Assembly (NCBI GenBank): GCA_027459645.1
Contig: DAIDHQ010000011.1
Location: 1 to 64,000 of the forward strand
Origin: Vulcanimicrobiota bacterium
GTDB taxonomy: Bacteria; Vulcanimicrobiota; Vulcanimicrobiia; Vulcanimicrobiales; Vulcanimicrobiaceae
Direction of reading: 5' to 3'
Length of the DNA stretch: 64,000 bases
This document shows positions 1 to 6,889 of the stretch, in pieces (positions within the stretch are counted from its first letter, which is position 1; the number at the start of each line of letters is the position of its first letter). A model generated the notes under the pieces. It was given only the letters and a program-made list of their open reading frames with translations. It was not told where the DNA came from and searched no databases. The position numbers and the translations under genes are program-made.

Positions 1-40
1 TATAGCAGCCCCCGCTCTCATGAGAGCGGGGGCTGCTATA
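1..40. repeat. 40-bp perfect palindrome, candidate hairpin telomere
   Basis: Bases 1-20 and 21-40 are exact reverse complements with no loop; the centre is CTCTCATGAGAG and each outer end is TATAGCAGC. Telomere resolvases act on long loopless palindromes of this kind and leave covalently closed hairpin ends. The palindrome starts exactly at base 1 and a resolvase gene lies at 16817, so the simplest reading is the end of a linear replicon, read a short way around the hairpin. A terminator is less likely because there is no loop, no T tract and no gene upstream. Whether the sequence really ends here cannot be seen from the window. Confidence 0.7.
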
Positions 41-384
41 CGCTTGCAGTAGTCCCTGGCTGGCACAGCCTGCAAGCCGCGTGCAGTAGTCGCTTCCGTC
101 GCGTTGTTGCTGCTCGCCCCCTGCAGTATCCGTGCTAAGGCTTCTGTATGGTTGCTGTACGCGGCATGCAGGCATCTGTCACGCTAGCGCGCGGCGTCGT
201 GATCGCTGCCGCTCTCTCCTTCTTTACTGCAGGCCGCTTGCGTTAGCCGTCGTTTTTCATTGTGGGACTTGTGTTTTCGCGCGTTCTGCTGCTCGCCGCT
301 TGCAGTATTCGCGTGCGCGTGCTATCCTGGAGGCAAGAAACCGCCGGCACGACCGCCGCGGGCGAACAAGGCAAGGAAGACGCT
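41..384. other. Sub-telomeric region rich in CTGCA/TGCAG motifs
   Basis: No convincing gene is visible in this stretch. It holds repeated variants of one dyad motif, CTGCA-GC/GCTTGCAG: TTGCAGTAG at 44-52, CTGCAAGCCGCGTGCAG at 70-86, CTGCAG near 121, ATGCAGGC near 167, CTGCAGGCCGCTTGCG at 228-242 and GCTTGCAG at 298-305. The same motif carries the -35 box of promoters further in, but most copies here lack a good -10. They could be sites for a telomere-binding or regulatory protein, or decayed promoter copies. Confidence 0.55.
300..328 (+). promoter_or_regulatory. Left-arm family promoter for the 385 gene
   Basis: TTGCAG (300-305), a 17-base spacer ending in TGC, and TATCCT (323-328). It has the same GCTTGCAG -35 context as the promoters at 955, 1414, 3345, 16149 and 18529, all of which have 18-base spacers. 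It lies about 55 bases upstream of the GTG start at 385. Confidence 0.6.
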
Positions 385-567
385 GTGCTCGATTTCATCC
401 GACCCGGCGATCGGGTCACGATCCGTAACCGATTCAACCAGGAACGCACCGGCAAGGCCGTCATGCGCGGCACCTACGGGTGGGTCCTCAATATGGGCGG
501 ACGCTACGGCACGCCGGCGATCGCCGACGAACGCAATATCGTGCGCGTCACCACCGCGCGAGCGTAG
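385..567 (+). CDS. Small hypothetical protein (60 aa), SH3-like composition
   Basis: The GTG at 385 was chosen because AAGGAAGA lies just upstream, while codons further up read through the promoter. The product is a compact beta-rich sequence with RPGDRVTIRN near its N-terminus and VRVTTARA at the end, resembling small SH3-like barrels in which a PGD turn opens the fold. No family is recognised. It is the first gene inside the telomere and starts a short run followed directly by the genes at 569 and 733. Confidence 0.55.
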   Translation: MLDFIRPGDRVTIRNRFNQERTGKAVMRGTYGWVLNMGGRYGTPAIADERNIVRVTTARA

Positions 568-568
568 C

Positions 569-736
569 ATGGCCGATCTCGACCGCTATCGCTGCCACTG
601 CACCGAATGCGCGTGCGCCCGTCTCACCCTCGATCGCATCTGCGCCGACTGCAAGCGCGGACGGCACGACGACGATCCCTACGCCTACCGCGATCCCGGC
701 GATTGGGAGCCGCACGATCGGAGCGGAGACCCGTGA
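569..736 (+). CDS. Small cysteine-rich protein (55 aa), probable zinc binder
   Basis: It starts at ATG 569, one base after the previous stop. It contains CHCTECAC and CADC, four to five cysteines spaced like a treble clef or short zinc ribbon, followed by an acidic, Asp/Tyr-rich tail. Its stop overlaps the next start in GTGA (733-736), which suggests translational coupling. Function unknown; small zinc-ribbon proteins of this sort recur along the left arm (2884, 4216, 11194). Confidence 0.55.
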   Translation: MADLDRYRCHCTECACARLTLDRICADCKRGRHDDDPYAYRDPGDWEPHDRSGDP

Positions 737-963
737 GTGAACACCGCGCGATCGACGCGAGAATCGGCGCTGCGCGCGCCGCCGGCGCCGACGCCGCACG
801 CCAGCATAAACCCCGTCTCCCGCAGCTCGACGACGATACCCTCGACCTGCTCGTCGGCGTTTCGCCCGAGCGCGGCGAAGCGATCATCGACGCCTGGCTC
901 CACGCCTACGATCACGAGCTGCACCACGATCATAACAATAATACTGCAGCGCGCTTGCAGTAG
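733..963 (+). CDS. Hypothetical protein (76 aa), helical, acidic
   Basis: GTG start inside the GTGA overlap with the previous gene. The product is mostly helical with a C-terminal His/Asp-rich segment (ELHHDHNNN) that could bind metal. The last codons overlap the -35 region of the next promoter (955-984). No family recognised. Confidence 0.5.
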   Translation: MSEHRAIDARIGAARAAGADAARQHKPRLPQLDDDTLDLLVGVSPERGEAIIDAWLHAYDHELHHDHNNNTAARLQ

Positions 964-984
964 CGCCACGAACCCTGCTATACT
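955..984 (+). promoter_or_regulatory. Left-arm family promoter for the 1021 gene
   Basis: TTGCAG at 955-960, an 18-base spacer ending in CTGC, TATACT at 979-984. The -35 sits in CTGCAGCGCGCTTGCAG, the shared inverted repeat. The transcript would start about 30 bases before the ATG at 1021. Confidence 0.75.
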
Positions 985-1020
985 ACTACCACGACGAGCA
1001 GCACGAGGATTTGCACCATA

Positions 1021-1362
1021 ATGCCTGACCCGACCAACGATACATTTGGCGATGACCTGGAAACCGAGCCCGCTACGTTTCGCGATTCGTTCCACGACGT
1101 GCGCCGCTATGACCGCAAGACGGAGCGCGGCCTTCGTCCTGGTATGCTAGTTGGCGCCCGCCGCTGGACTCCGCAATATAGCTGGTTCGAGGGTCGCATC
1201 GAATCGATCGACGGCGACAATATAACGATCAAAGAAACGATCTATCGATGGGAAGATGGGCGAGGGCGAGAGCAGGAGACGGGTGGCAGAATTACGGTGC
1301 CACGTCACCTCGTTCGTCATGCTCGCGCTGCGGAGAAAGGGCGCAGTCGTGAAAGAGCCTAG
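1021..1362 (+). CDS. Hypothetical protein (113 aa), SH3-like middle
   Basis: ATG at 1021; GAGGA lies about 10 bases upstream. The N-terminal half is acidic, then RPGMLVGARRW and a short beta-rich stretch (FEGRIESIDGDNITIKE) resemble a small SH3/KOW-like barrel, and the C-terminus is basic. It shares the RPG opening with the 385 protein, so the two may be distant relatives. It has its own promoter of the repeated family. Confidence 0.6.
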   Translation: MPDPTNDTFGDDLETEPATFRDSFHDVRRYDRKTERGLRPGMLVGARRWTPQYSWFEGRIESIDGDNITIKETIYRWEDGRGREQETGGRITVPRHLVRHARAAEKGRSRERA

Positions 1363-1413
1363 CTGCACGGAAGCGACGTTTGGATCGTGAAAGACTGACC
1401 TACTGCACGCGGC

Positions 1414-1443
1414 TTGCGGCACTTTGCGGCAGTATGCTACACT
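1414..1443 (+). promoter_or_regulatory. Left-arm family promoter for the 1501 gene
   Basis: TTGCGG 1414-1419, 18-base spacer ending in ATGC, TACACT 1438-1443, preceded by CTGCACGCGGCTTGCGG, a variant of the shared dyad. Confidence 0.7.
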
Positions 1444-1500
1444 TGAGTTAACAAAGCCCACCGACACGACCGCCGGCGGCGCGAACAAAGGGAGCGACGA

Positions 1501-1914
1501 ATGTTCTTTTCAGAATCCGATCTTATTCACTCGTACACGCGCGCGCAAGCGCTCGCAGACGGCAACTTGATTGACGTGACCAAGACGGCCCGCGAAGCAG
1601 GCTTCACGTTCCCCGTTGCACTCACGCTCTCGGCCCACGCTGACTGCGTGCTTTGGAGCGAAGAGGACAACGAACGCAAGGGGGCCTGCCAAGATATGAG
1701 CGGCCGTCTTTGGGACGTGCTTTATATGGCGGCGATCGCTGCTCGCGCTGCAAAGCGTAAATCCGAACCTGCCGATCGGATCACGTTCTCGCTCTACCGC
1801 GTGCCGCGCGAAGGGCAAGCCATAAAACCCCGTCTCGTCACGCTGGAGGCCGTCTGCGGCCCCGGAGACGTGGGCGAGCCCGTCATCACCATCATGCAGC
1901 CTGGCGAGGACTAA
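1501..1914 (+). CDS. DUF6573 family protein (137 aa)
   Basis: The N-terminal pattern SESDLIHSYTRAQALADGNL followed by IDVTKTAREAGFTFPVALT is the hallmark of the DUF6573 family found on plasmids, conjugative elements and phages, often near antirestriction genes. The molecular function of the family is not established. GGGAGCGACG lies just before ATG 1501. It has its own left-arm promoter and is followed without a gap by the 1914 frame. Confidence 0.8.
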   Translation: MFFSESDLIHSYTRAQALADGNLIDVTKTAREAGFTFPVALTLSAHADCVLWSEEDNERKGACQDMSGRLWDVLYMAAIAARAAKRKSEPADRITFSLYRVPREGQAIKPRLVTLEAVCGPGDVGEPVITIMQPGED

Positions 1915-2102
1915 TGCGCATGGCACACGCGTCGATCGGCGCGCCGCACGTCGCATCCGCCAGCCGGGCCGTCGCCGGCGAGCGATCCTGCAGCGACCGC
2001 GTACTACTGTTTCTCCTTTGCGCACGTGCGCACGGCCACCAAGGCCAACACGCCGCCTTTTTGCCGTGGCTCCCGATCCCATTCGCGCGGTGGGGACGAT
2101 AG
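1914..2102 (+). CDS. Doubtful small ORF tiling between two genes (62 aa)
   Basis: It starts in the TAATG that ends the DUF6573 gene and its stop abuts the ATG at 2103, so the three frames tile exactly. The sequence itself (Ala/Arg/His-rich, no motif) does not look like a known fold. It could be a translationally coupled small gene or merely untranslated spacer. Confidence 0.25.
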   Translation: MRMAHASIGAPHVASASRAVAGERSCSDRVLLFLLCARAHGHQGQHAAFLPWLPIPFARWGR

Positions 2103-2891
2103 ATGGGAAAGACAACGATCGCGTGGACGCAACACACCTGGAACCCCGTAACAGGTTGCACGAAGATTCCCGGCCCGCACGGCGCGCCTTCCGGCTGCGA
2201 TAACTGCTACGCTTACACCTTCGCAGAGCGGTGGCGCGGAACGGCCGGCCACTACTACGAAAATGGGTTCGACGTAACCCTGCGACCAGCAAAGCTCGAA
2301 GACCCGTTGCGTCGATCGACGCCAACGATGTACTTCTGCAACAGCATGAGCGATCTCTGGCACGACGAGATTCCCGACGCGTATATATCGGGCGTCTTCG
2401 ACGTAATGCGGCGCGCGCCGCAGCATACGTTTCAAGTTCTCACGAAGCGCCCGGAGCGCATGCGCCGTTTTCTCTCGCGGTACTACACGCTCGATATTCC
2501 GCACGGCACGCCCGCGCCGCTTCCAAACGTGTGGCTTGGCGTTACGATCGCGACGGAAGCTGACGCATGGCGAGCAGCAGCGCTGCGCGACGCCGCGCCG
2601 ATCGCAATCCGATTCCTCTCGCTCGAACCTTTGCTCGGCCCCGTGCCGGCGACCGTTCTCGATGGAATGGATTGGGCGATTCTCGGCGGCGAATCCGGCC
2701 GCGGCGCGCGCCCGATGCGCGAATCGTGGGTGCGCGATTTGGTGAGCGCTGCACGCGATCGCAACGTCGCACCATTCGTGAAGCAGCTCGGCAGCGTCTG
2801 GGCGAAATCCCACGGCCTCGCCGGCAAAGCCGAAGACCCGGCAGAGTGGCCGGCCGATCTTCGCGTTCGCGAACACCCGCCTAATGAGTGA
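2103..2891 (+). CDS. Phage Gp37/Gp68-like protein (DUF5131), 262 aa
   Basis: The N-terminal WTQHTWNPVTGC and the later GCDNCYAY form the three-cysteine signature of the Gp37/Gp68 (DUF5131) family, which has radical-SAM-like cysteine spacing. The rest follows the family: SMSDLWHDEIPD, QVLTKRPERM, NVWLGVTI, FLSLEPLLGP and GGESGRGARPM. Length is normal (about 230-270). The family is common on phages, plasmids and islands; its reaction is not established. The expected TcmP partner is not adjacent. It overlaps the 2884 gene by eight bases. Confidence 0.88.
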   Translation: MGKTTIAWTQHTWNPVTGCTKIPGPHGAPSGCDNCYAYTFAERWRGTAGHYYENGFDVTLRPAKLEDPLRRSTPTMYFCNSMSDLWHDEIPDAYISGVFDVMRRAPQHTFQVLTKRPERMRRFLSRYYTLDIPHGTPAPLPNVWLGVTIATEADAWRAAALRDAAPIAIRFLSLEPLLGPVPATVLDGMDWAILGGESGRGARPMRESWVRDLVSAARDRNVAPFVKQLGSVWAKSHGLAGKAEDPAEWPADLRVREHPPNE

Positions 2892-3093
2892 TCCTACGCC
2901 GCTCCCGCGCGTCTGCGAGTGCGGCTGGAAAGGCACGCCGGAGCTGTACGACATAGGATCGGGCCCGGAGTGGTCGAGCCCCGCGTGCGAGTGGTGCCAC
3001 GGCGCACTAGGTCAGACCTTACGCCCGTTCGTGCCTCACGAGCTGGCTTCTCCGGCACGTCTCGAAGAGGGGAAATCCCGATGCCTAAGCTGA
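2884..3093 (+). CDS. Small zinc-ribbon protein (69 aa)
   Basis: ATG 2884 overlaps the end of the Gp37/Gp68-like gene. VCECGWKG and CEWCHG supply two CxC/CxxC pairs typical of a one-domain zinc ribbon. The C-terminal part overlaps the start of the 3081 gene by 13 bases. Function unknown. Confidence 0.55.
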   Translation: MSDPTPLPRVCECGWKGTPELYDIGSGPEWSSPACEWCHGALGQTLRPFVPHELASPARLEEGKSRCLS

Positions 3094-3323
3094 CGATCAC
3101 TTTTCACACTGATAGCCTCGACGACGGGTTCCGTTGGGCCGACGTAATCGACACGCTCGGCGCAATCCGACACTTCATGAAACGCGAATGCGTTGAAGAA
3201 GGCAGCGTCTATAAGCCAATCGATAAGGTTTGGACGAATGACATTTTTGTGCATAACGAAGCTGATCCCACGACACGTACTCCACACGCGCATTGGCGCG
3301 TCGGTCCTTTCTCTTCGGAGTAA
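3081..3323 (+). CDS. Hypothetical protein (80 aa)
   Basis: ATG 3081 is preceded by GAAGAGGGGAAA, a good ribosome-binding site, which decides the start over earlier in-frame codons. It begins with a beta strand (MPKLTITFHT) and has a central helix. No family recognised. An antisense frame at 3036-3293 is judged to be its shadow. Confidence 0.6.
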   Translation: MPKLTITFHTDSLDDGFRWADVIDTLGAIRHFMKRECVEEGSVYKPIDKVWTNDIFVHNEADPTTRTPHAHWRVGPFSSE

Positions 3324-3344
3324 ATGGGTCGTGCTGCACGCGGC

Positions 3345-3374
3345 TTGCAGCGTCTAATGACTTCATGCTATACT
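3345..3374 (+). promoter_or_regulatory. Left-arm family promoter for the 3429 gene
   Basis: TTGCAG 3345-3350, 18-base spacer ending in ATGC, TATACT 3369-3374, preceded by CTGCACGCGGCTTGCAG. It is one of the closest copies to the family consensus. Confidence 0.8.
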
Positions 3375-3428
3375 TTTTGTGCAACTGCTCCGGCTCGACC
3401 GCCGCAGCACAATGACGAAGGAGAGTCT

Positions 3429-3860
3429 ATGACAACCAACAGCACGCCGGCGGCTGCGCGGAAGACGGACGCCGAAGTGGCAGCGCTCAAAGCGAATTGG
3501 AAGGCCGATCCCTGTTGGGATATTGAGGACACCGAAGGCTTCGAGGCGCACTACGACGAGCTGCTTGCGTTCCGCAAAGCCTATGAGGCGGAGTGTGAAC
3601 GACGGTTCACGGCGCAAATGGAAGACCTTGCGAAGCGCGAGCGGATAACCGTCGAGGAGGCGCGGGCGTTGCACCTCGCCGAACGCGGCGTCGAACGCGC
3701 GACCGGCGAGGCCGTTCGGTGCCTGCGGCACCTTTTCAATAACGCCGGGCTTTCGTATCCCGATCTCGACGCCGATCTCGGCGATTTCGTCGCGAAGGTC
3801 GTCGATGCGGCCGTCGCCAGCGCGACAGTCGAACGCATCCGCGCAGGAGCGGCGAAGTGA
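3429..3860 (+). CDS. Hypothetical protein (143 aa), helical
   Basis: ATG 3429 follows AAGGAGAG, the best ribosome-binding site in the area. The product is almost all helix and strongly charged (a long amphipathic stretch around FRKAYEAECERRFTAQMEDL), so a coiled-coil or helical-bundle DNA or protein adaptor is possible. No known domain. It is coupled to the 3857 gene by a GTGA overlap. Confidence 0.65.
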   Translation: MTTNSTPAAARKTDAEVAALKANWKADPCWDIEDTEGFEAHYDELLAFRKAYEAECERRFTAQMEDLAKRERITVEEARALHLAERGVERATGEAVRCLRHLFNNAGLSYPDLDADLGDFVAKVVDAAVASATVERIRAGAAK

Positions 3861-4111
3861 GAACCTATCGGTACGCATTGTCTCGACCGAAAGGTGCTTT
3901 GCATGCAGCCGAGGCTGGCGCGCTCGTCGCGCTTTGCGGTGAATCCGTTGGTTCATCTGCACCGGACCATCCGTCCCCACACCTTTGCGCTCGTTGCGAG
4001 AAGCGCGTGTCCGCGCTGTCGCCGATCCCTGACTCGCTGGCCTACTTCCGCGGCGCGATCGAGACGAAGCGCAAGTTCGCCACGAACGGCGCGACGCTGC
4101 CGCAAGCCTGA
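3857..4111 (+). CDS. Small hypothetical protein (84 aa)
   Basis: GTG start in the GTGA overlap with the preceding gene. It contains a CARC pair and a further cysteine, giving a weak half zinc-ribbon. No family recognised; its strength is the coupling to the gene before it. Confidence 0.5.
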   Translation: MRTYRYALSRPKGALHAAEAGALVALCGESVGSSAPDHPSPHLCARCEKRVSALSPIPDSLAYFRGAIETKRKFATNGATLPQA

Positions 4112-4215
4112 TTGCCCGGACGGAGGTTATCCGACCGCCCGGTAAAACTCCCCCAACACGACTGCTCGCACGACCGCGAGCCGTCTGAAATGACAAGACG
4201 AGGTATGCCACCCAA

Positions 4216-4521
4216 ATGGAACCCCGATTCTGCCCGCAATGCGGCCAGCAGGAGACGCTGCTGGATGACGCCGAGCACCCCCTTGCAACCGCGGAGCGTG
4301 GCTGCTACGACGGCACCACGTACTGCTTCGTCGGCCCACTCCCAACGCTGCGCTGTGGCGCCTGCGGCTTCCGCTTTGCGATCGACGTAGCCAAATCCGA
4401 AGAACATGCCACATGCAACTGCGAGGGTAATGCACTCTGCACGTGCGGACGCTATCGCAATGCGAAGGCGCTGCGCACGATCGTCGGCGATCCGCCGCTG
4501 CCTCCGAGCGACCCTTCATGA
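4216..4521 (+). CDS. Zinc-ribbon protein (101 aa)
   Basis: It contains three cysteine pairs: FCPQCGQQ at the N-terminus, RCGACGFRF in the middle and CNCEGNALCTC near the end. The first two could form one zinc ribbon and the third a knuckle. Such proteins on mobile elements often bind DNA or act as small adaptors, but no specific family is recognised. ATG 4216 lacks a strong ribosome-binding site. Confidence 0.55.
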   Translation: MEPRFCPQCGQQETLLDDAEHPLATAERGCYDGTTYCFVGPLPTLRCGACGFRFAIDVAKSEEHATCNCEGNALCTCGRYRNAKALRTIVGDPPLPPSDPS

Positions 4522-4525
4522 TTAT

Positions 4526-4560
4526 CGTATTACGCTAATTACGCAAACTTCGCGATATAC
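4526..4560. promoter_or_regulatory. Operator-like site, TACGC/ACGC family
   Basis: CGTATTACGCTAATTACGC followed by TTCGCGATATAC. It belongs to the GTAATACGCGAAATACG family seen upstream of both GntR genes, parA, rep and the relaxosome genes. It lies just after the 4216 gene. Confidence 0.5.
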
Positions 4561-4632
4561 AAAGGCACCTGGCCCGGAAAACCGGGCGGAGCTATCGCCC
4601 GCAGGGGGGACGATCGGCCGGGCTACCGGCGT

Positions 4633-4755
4633 ATGATCGAACGGATGACCGTTCAGCAGCTCTCGCTCGTTTTGCGGCGCCTCGGGCCGGCGATCTTGAT
4701 CGCTGGCCTTGCGCTGCTCGTTGTTGCGTATTTCATCCCGCCCCGCGGCTTCTAG
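4633..4755 (+). CDS. Small one-helix membrane protein (40 aa)
   Basis: ATG 4633 opens a frame with one clear transmembrane helix (AILIAGLALLVVAYFI) flanked by LVLRR and ending in PPRGF. An internal ATG at 4645 is an alternative start. The ribosome-binding site is weak. Its stop overlaps the end of the convergent GntR gene by four bases. Confidence 0.4.
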   Translation: MIERMTVQQLSLVLRRLGPAILIAGLALLVVAYFIPPRGF

Positions 4756-5147
4756 TAGCGGAAGCTATCGAAGAAGCTGGATCGCCATAGCCGGCGTCGC
4801 ACCGGCCGGACAATCTTCTCTTTCAACTTCGTCGTGCGCACGAGGAACGTGCCGAGGTTACCGCGCGACTCGAACAGCCCCCAATCGCGTAGCTCCGCGA
4901 TCGCCGAGAATACGCTCGCGTCGTTCTTACCAATACGTCTCGCGATTTTGGTTGCGGATGGAATCTGATCGCCAACTTTGATTACGCCTTTTTCGATAAG
5001 TTCAAGCAGCCGCTTCGTCACGTAGTGCTTTGCTCCAAGAGCACGCTGCGGTCGAAAGTACCGCAGGATTGCATTCGGAGACTCATTAGAGGCAGGGCTT
5101 TTTGGCGTCAAATATGGCGCTTCTACGGCGCTCGCGTTCGACTTCAT
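4752..5147 (-). CDS. GntR-type winged-helix repressor (131 aa)
   Basis: A DNA-binding regulator without a large effector domain. After a disordered N-terminus, LLELIEKGVIKVGDQIPSAT, then KIARRIGKND, VFSAIAELRDWGLFESRGN and GTFLV follow the GntR winged-helix plan (turn, recognition helix, wing). The C-terminus is very basic. A GTAATACGCGAAATACG-type site lies 20-50 bases upstream of its start at 5147, which suggests autorepression. GntR-type repressors control transfer in actinobacterial plasmids (the KorA/KorSA type), so an element-wide role is plausible. A second GntR gene lies at 27311. Confidence 0.8.
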   Translation of the reverse strand: MKSNASAVEAPYLTPKSPASNESPNAILRYFRPQRALGAKHYVTKRLLELIEKGVIKVGDQIPSATKIARRIGKNDASVFSAIAELRDWGLFESRGNLGTFLVRTTKLKEKIVRPVRRRLWRSSFFDSFRY

Positions 5148-5167
5148 CGCATCACTCTCTCTTTAAA

Positions 5168-5199
5168 CCCGGTAATTCGCGAAATACGCATATTACGTG
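5168..5199 (-). promoter_or_regulatory. Operator site upstream of the GntR gene
   Basis: GGTAATTCGCGAAATACG followed by CATATTACGTGC. It is a close copy of the shared palindromic operator and sits in the promoter region of the minus-strand GntR gene. Confidence 0.6.
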
Positions 5200-5329
5200 C
5201 AACGCGGAACATACGTTCTACTTTTATTTCGGCAACTATTGCGCGAGGCTCCGCCCACTCGTACACTCGGAGTAGATCGCTGCGACGACACAAAGCGACT
5301 CGGACAAAGGAATAGAGTCCAGGCAAGAT

Positions 5330-5359
5330 GACGGGCGCGCAAGCGCCCGTCTTTAGTTT
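5330..5359 (+). terminator. Rho-independent terminator
   Basis: GACGGGCGC (5330-5338), a four-base loop, GCGCCCGTC (5343-5351), then TTTAGTTT. It points rightward although no plus-strand gene ends nearby. It could insulate the 5536 operon from leftward transcription or end a short RNA started near 5200. Confidence 0.6.
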
Positions 5360-5388
5360 CCCCCCTCGACCCTTCTTCCGAGCCTGCC

Positions 5389-5430
5389 TTGCATCCGTTT
5401 CCCGATTTGTGCTAGTGTACTAGAACATAA
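5389..5430 (+). promoter_or_regulatory. Promoter with TGTGCTAGT / ACTAGAACATAA signature
   Basis: TTGCAT 5389-5394, 18-base spacer, extended -10 TGTGCTAGTGT (TAGTGT 5413-5418), followed by ACTAGAACATAA. The downstream block is shared with sites at 58229 and, in reverse orientation, 15671. A GC-rich hairpin (5443-5464) follows in the leader. It drives the 5483/5536 run. Confidence 0.6.
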
Positions 5431-5482
5431 AAAGAGCCGCCCCGACCGGGGCTCTCAGACAAGCGAAGAGAGGTTATTCCGC

Positions 5483-5539
5483 ATGAAGCCTTCGCCGAGG
5501 TCCGTAGGCCGCGTACGCGCGGCCACGGGCGCCTTGTGA
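5483..5539 (+). CDS. Possible 18-residue leader peptide
   Basis: ATG 5483 has AGAGAGG about 10 bases upstream. The peptide is MKPSPRSVGRVRAATGAL and its TGA overlaps the GTG start at 5536 in GTGA. It is too short to judge by composition; the ribosome-binding site and overlap suggest a translated leader coupled to the next gene. Confidence 0.35.
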   Translation: MKPSPRSVGRVRAATGAL

Positions 5540-5757
5540 ATCCCCAAGCCTGCGTGAAGCAGGCCGAAGCGATCGTCACATTTGCGCGATCACAGCGCGT
5601 GATCCGTCGATCGACGACCCTCGTCTTCGCGCCCTGGGCGGGCCTAATCGACTATCGCTTCCTCCACCGCCTTCTCGGCGATCGCGCGCGCGCCGCGCTT
5701 CTCGTCTCCAGGATCGACGCTGCGGATGCAGCCGATCAACCGCGGTGCGGCTCATGA
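5536..5757 (+). CDS. Hypothetical protein (73 aa)
   Basis: GTG start overlapping the possible leader peptide. It is a short helical protein with a hydrophobic centre (LVFAPWAGLIDYRFLHRLL) and no known motif. Its stop overlaps the 5754 start in ATGA. It opens a coupled run, 5536-6626, whose four later members overlap one another. Confidence 0.5.
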   Translation: MNPQACVKQAEAIVTFARSQRVIRRSTTLVFAPWAGLIDYRFLHRLLGDRARAALLVSRIDAADAADQPRCGS

Positions 5758-5969
5758 TGATCGGCAAGAACGTCAAGCGCGGGAGACGCGCATCGAACTA
5801 CCCAGCGCGTCGATACAAGTGGTGCTCACGCGCCTGGTGTCGCACGAAAGTCTCCGACTTCACAAAATGCGCGAAACACCGTAGGAGAGATCGCGACATT
5901 CAACGTCTTCGACGTATCGTGCTCGGACCCGGTACTTCACGGAAACGGAGAACACGCCGTGCAGCTTGA
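5754..5969 (+). CDS. Small basic zinc-binding-like protein (71 aa)
   Basis: ATG 5754 (or 5757) overlaps the previous stop. The product is highly basic, with KWCSRAWCRTKV and KCAKHRR giving a CxxxxC...CxxH arrangement. It is probably a nucleic-acid-binding zinc knuckle. Confidence 0.5.
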   Translation: MMIGKNVKRGRRASNYPARRYKWCSRAWCRTKVSDFTKCAKHRRRDRDIQRLRRIVLGPGTSRKRRTRRAA

Positions 5970-6330
5970 GCTTGACGATTCTCCACAACAGCAGCGCGAG
6001 CCGCTGCGTATCACCGACGCCCCGTGCCCATCTTCGTTCTATGCGTTCGGTGCCCCGTATCCCGATGGTTTCTGCCACGACGGCCACCTCGACGACGCGG
6101 ATGACGATTGCTGCCGCGTAGACTACGACTACCGGCCGTGCCCATATTGCAAGCCAATCGACTATCAGGCGCAGCTTCGCGATAGAGGCTTCTTCATGCC
6201 GCCGTATGGTTACGATCATGTCGTACGCGGCGACTATTTTTCGTGCCTCACTCGAAACGGAAAGAAACTCGTTCGCCGCGACGCCGCACGTCGCGAGATC
6301 GAACGGCGCGCCAAGGCGCAGGCAGCATGA
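5959..6330 (+). CDS. Hypothetical cysteine-containing protein (123 aa)
   Basis: GTG 5959 lies inside the end of the previous gene. The middle holds FCHDGHLDDADDDCC and PCPYCKP, so one metal site is possible. It is acidic in the centre and basic at the C-terminus (RRDAARREIERRAKA). No family recognised. Its TGA overlaps the next ATG in ATGA. Confidence 0.6.
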   Translation: MQLELDDSPQQQREPLRITDAPCPSSFYAFGAPYPDGFCHDGHLDDADDDCCRVDYDYRPCPYCKPIDYQAQLRDRGFFMPPYGYDHVVRGDYFSCLTRNGKKLVRRDAARREIERRAKAQAA

Positions 6331-6626
6331 CGAATGTTCCTGCTCCACTCATATTTGACTCACCCGATGAACAAGCGCCGGCGGCTCCGGCGTTCACCGG
6401 GCGCACCGACGAGGAGCGCGCGCGCGACGCCGCGCTCGATGCGTCGTACCAACAATCCCTCCTGCGGCGCCCTTGCGGCTTCTTCCTCGGCACCGGAGCG
6501 ACGTGCCTACGCGCCACGTGTCGCGCGTCTTGGAGCGCGCACTACGGCGATCCGCCGGCGAACGCGCCGCGCACCACGGACAACGCTTCACGATCGCGCG
6601 CGGCGCACCGCGGCCGATCGTTCTGA
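6327..6626 (+). CDS. Hypothetical protein (99 aa)
   Basis: ATG 6327 in an ATGA overlap. The N-terminal half is acidic and Pro/Ala-rich, then DASYQQSLLRRPCGFFLGTG and three further cysteines follow. No family recognised; included because of the strict coupling. Confidence 0.5.
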   Translation: MTNVPAPLIFDSPDEQAPAAPAFTGRTDEERARDAALDASYQQSLLRRPCGFFLGTGATCLRATCRASWSAHYGDPPANAPRTTDNASRSRAAHRGRSF

Positions 6627-6648
6627 CGGGAAGGTCATCGATAGCTCC

Positions 6649-6867
6649 ATGCTCACTACCGCGCATGCCTACGAAGTCGTCACGACGACGGACGCTGCTC
6701 GCGTTCCGGTCGGTCGAGTGATCGTCACCGATGCAAAGCTCGGCGACGGCGAGACGGAGTACGTGTGGCCCACGATCACCGAGCACGACGGTTTCGTGCG
6801 CCTTACACCTCTTTGCACGTGCCGGTATATCGGCCCGATTGCAAATCCGCGCGGCACGGCCGCGTAA
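6649..6867 (+). CDS. Hypothetical protein (72 aa)
   Basis: ATG 6649 begins a short beta-rich protein with conserved-looking blocks VPVGRVIVTDAKLGDGE and HDGFVRLTPLC. A start further upstream would run into Arg-rich shadow sequence. It ends 22 bases before dnaA and probably belongs to the same transcript. Confidence 0.5.
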   Translation: MLTTAHAYEVVTTTDAARVPVGRVIVTDAKLGDGETEYVWPTITEHDGFVRLTPLCTCRYIGPIANPRGTAA

Positions 6868-6889
6868 CCGATCCCAGGAGAACGCAACG

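Noticed and set aside
1-40. Palindrome as an ordinary rho-independent terminator
   Set aside because: It has no loop, no T tract and no gene before it; the resolvase gene gives a better explanation.
2004-2954. Minus-strand open frame of 316 codons
   Set aside because: It lies antisense to the well-recognised Gp37/Gp68-like gene; Arg/Ala-rich shadow.
5144-5326. Minus-strand 60-codon frame upstream of the GntR gene
   Set aside because: It overlaps the promoter and operator of the GntR gene and has no ribosome-binding site.
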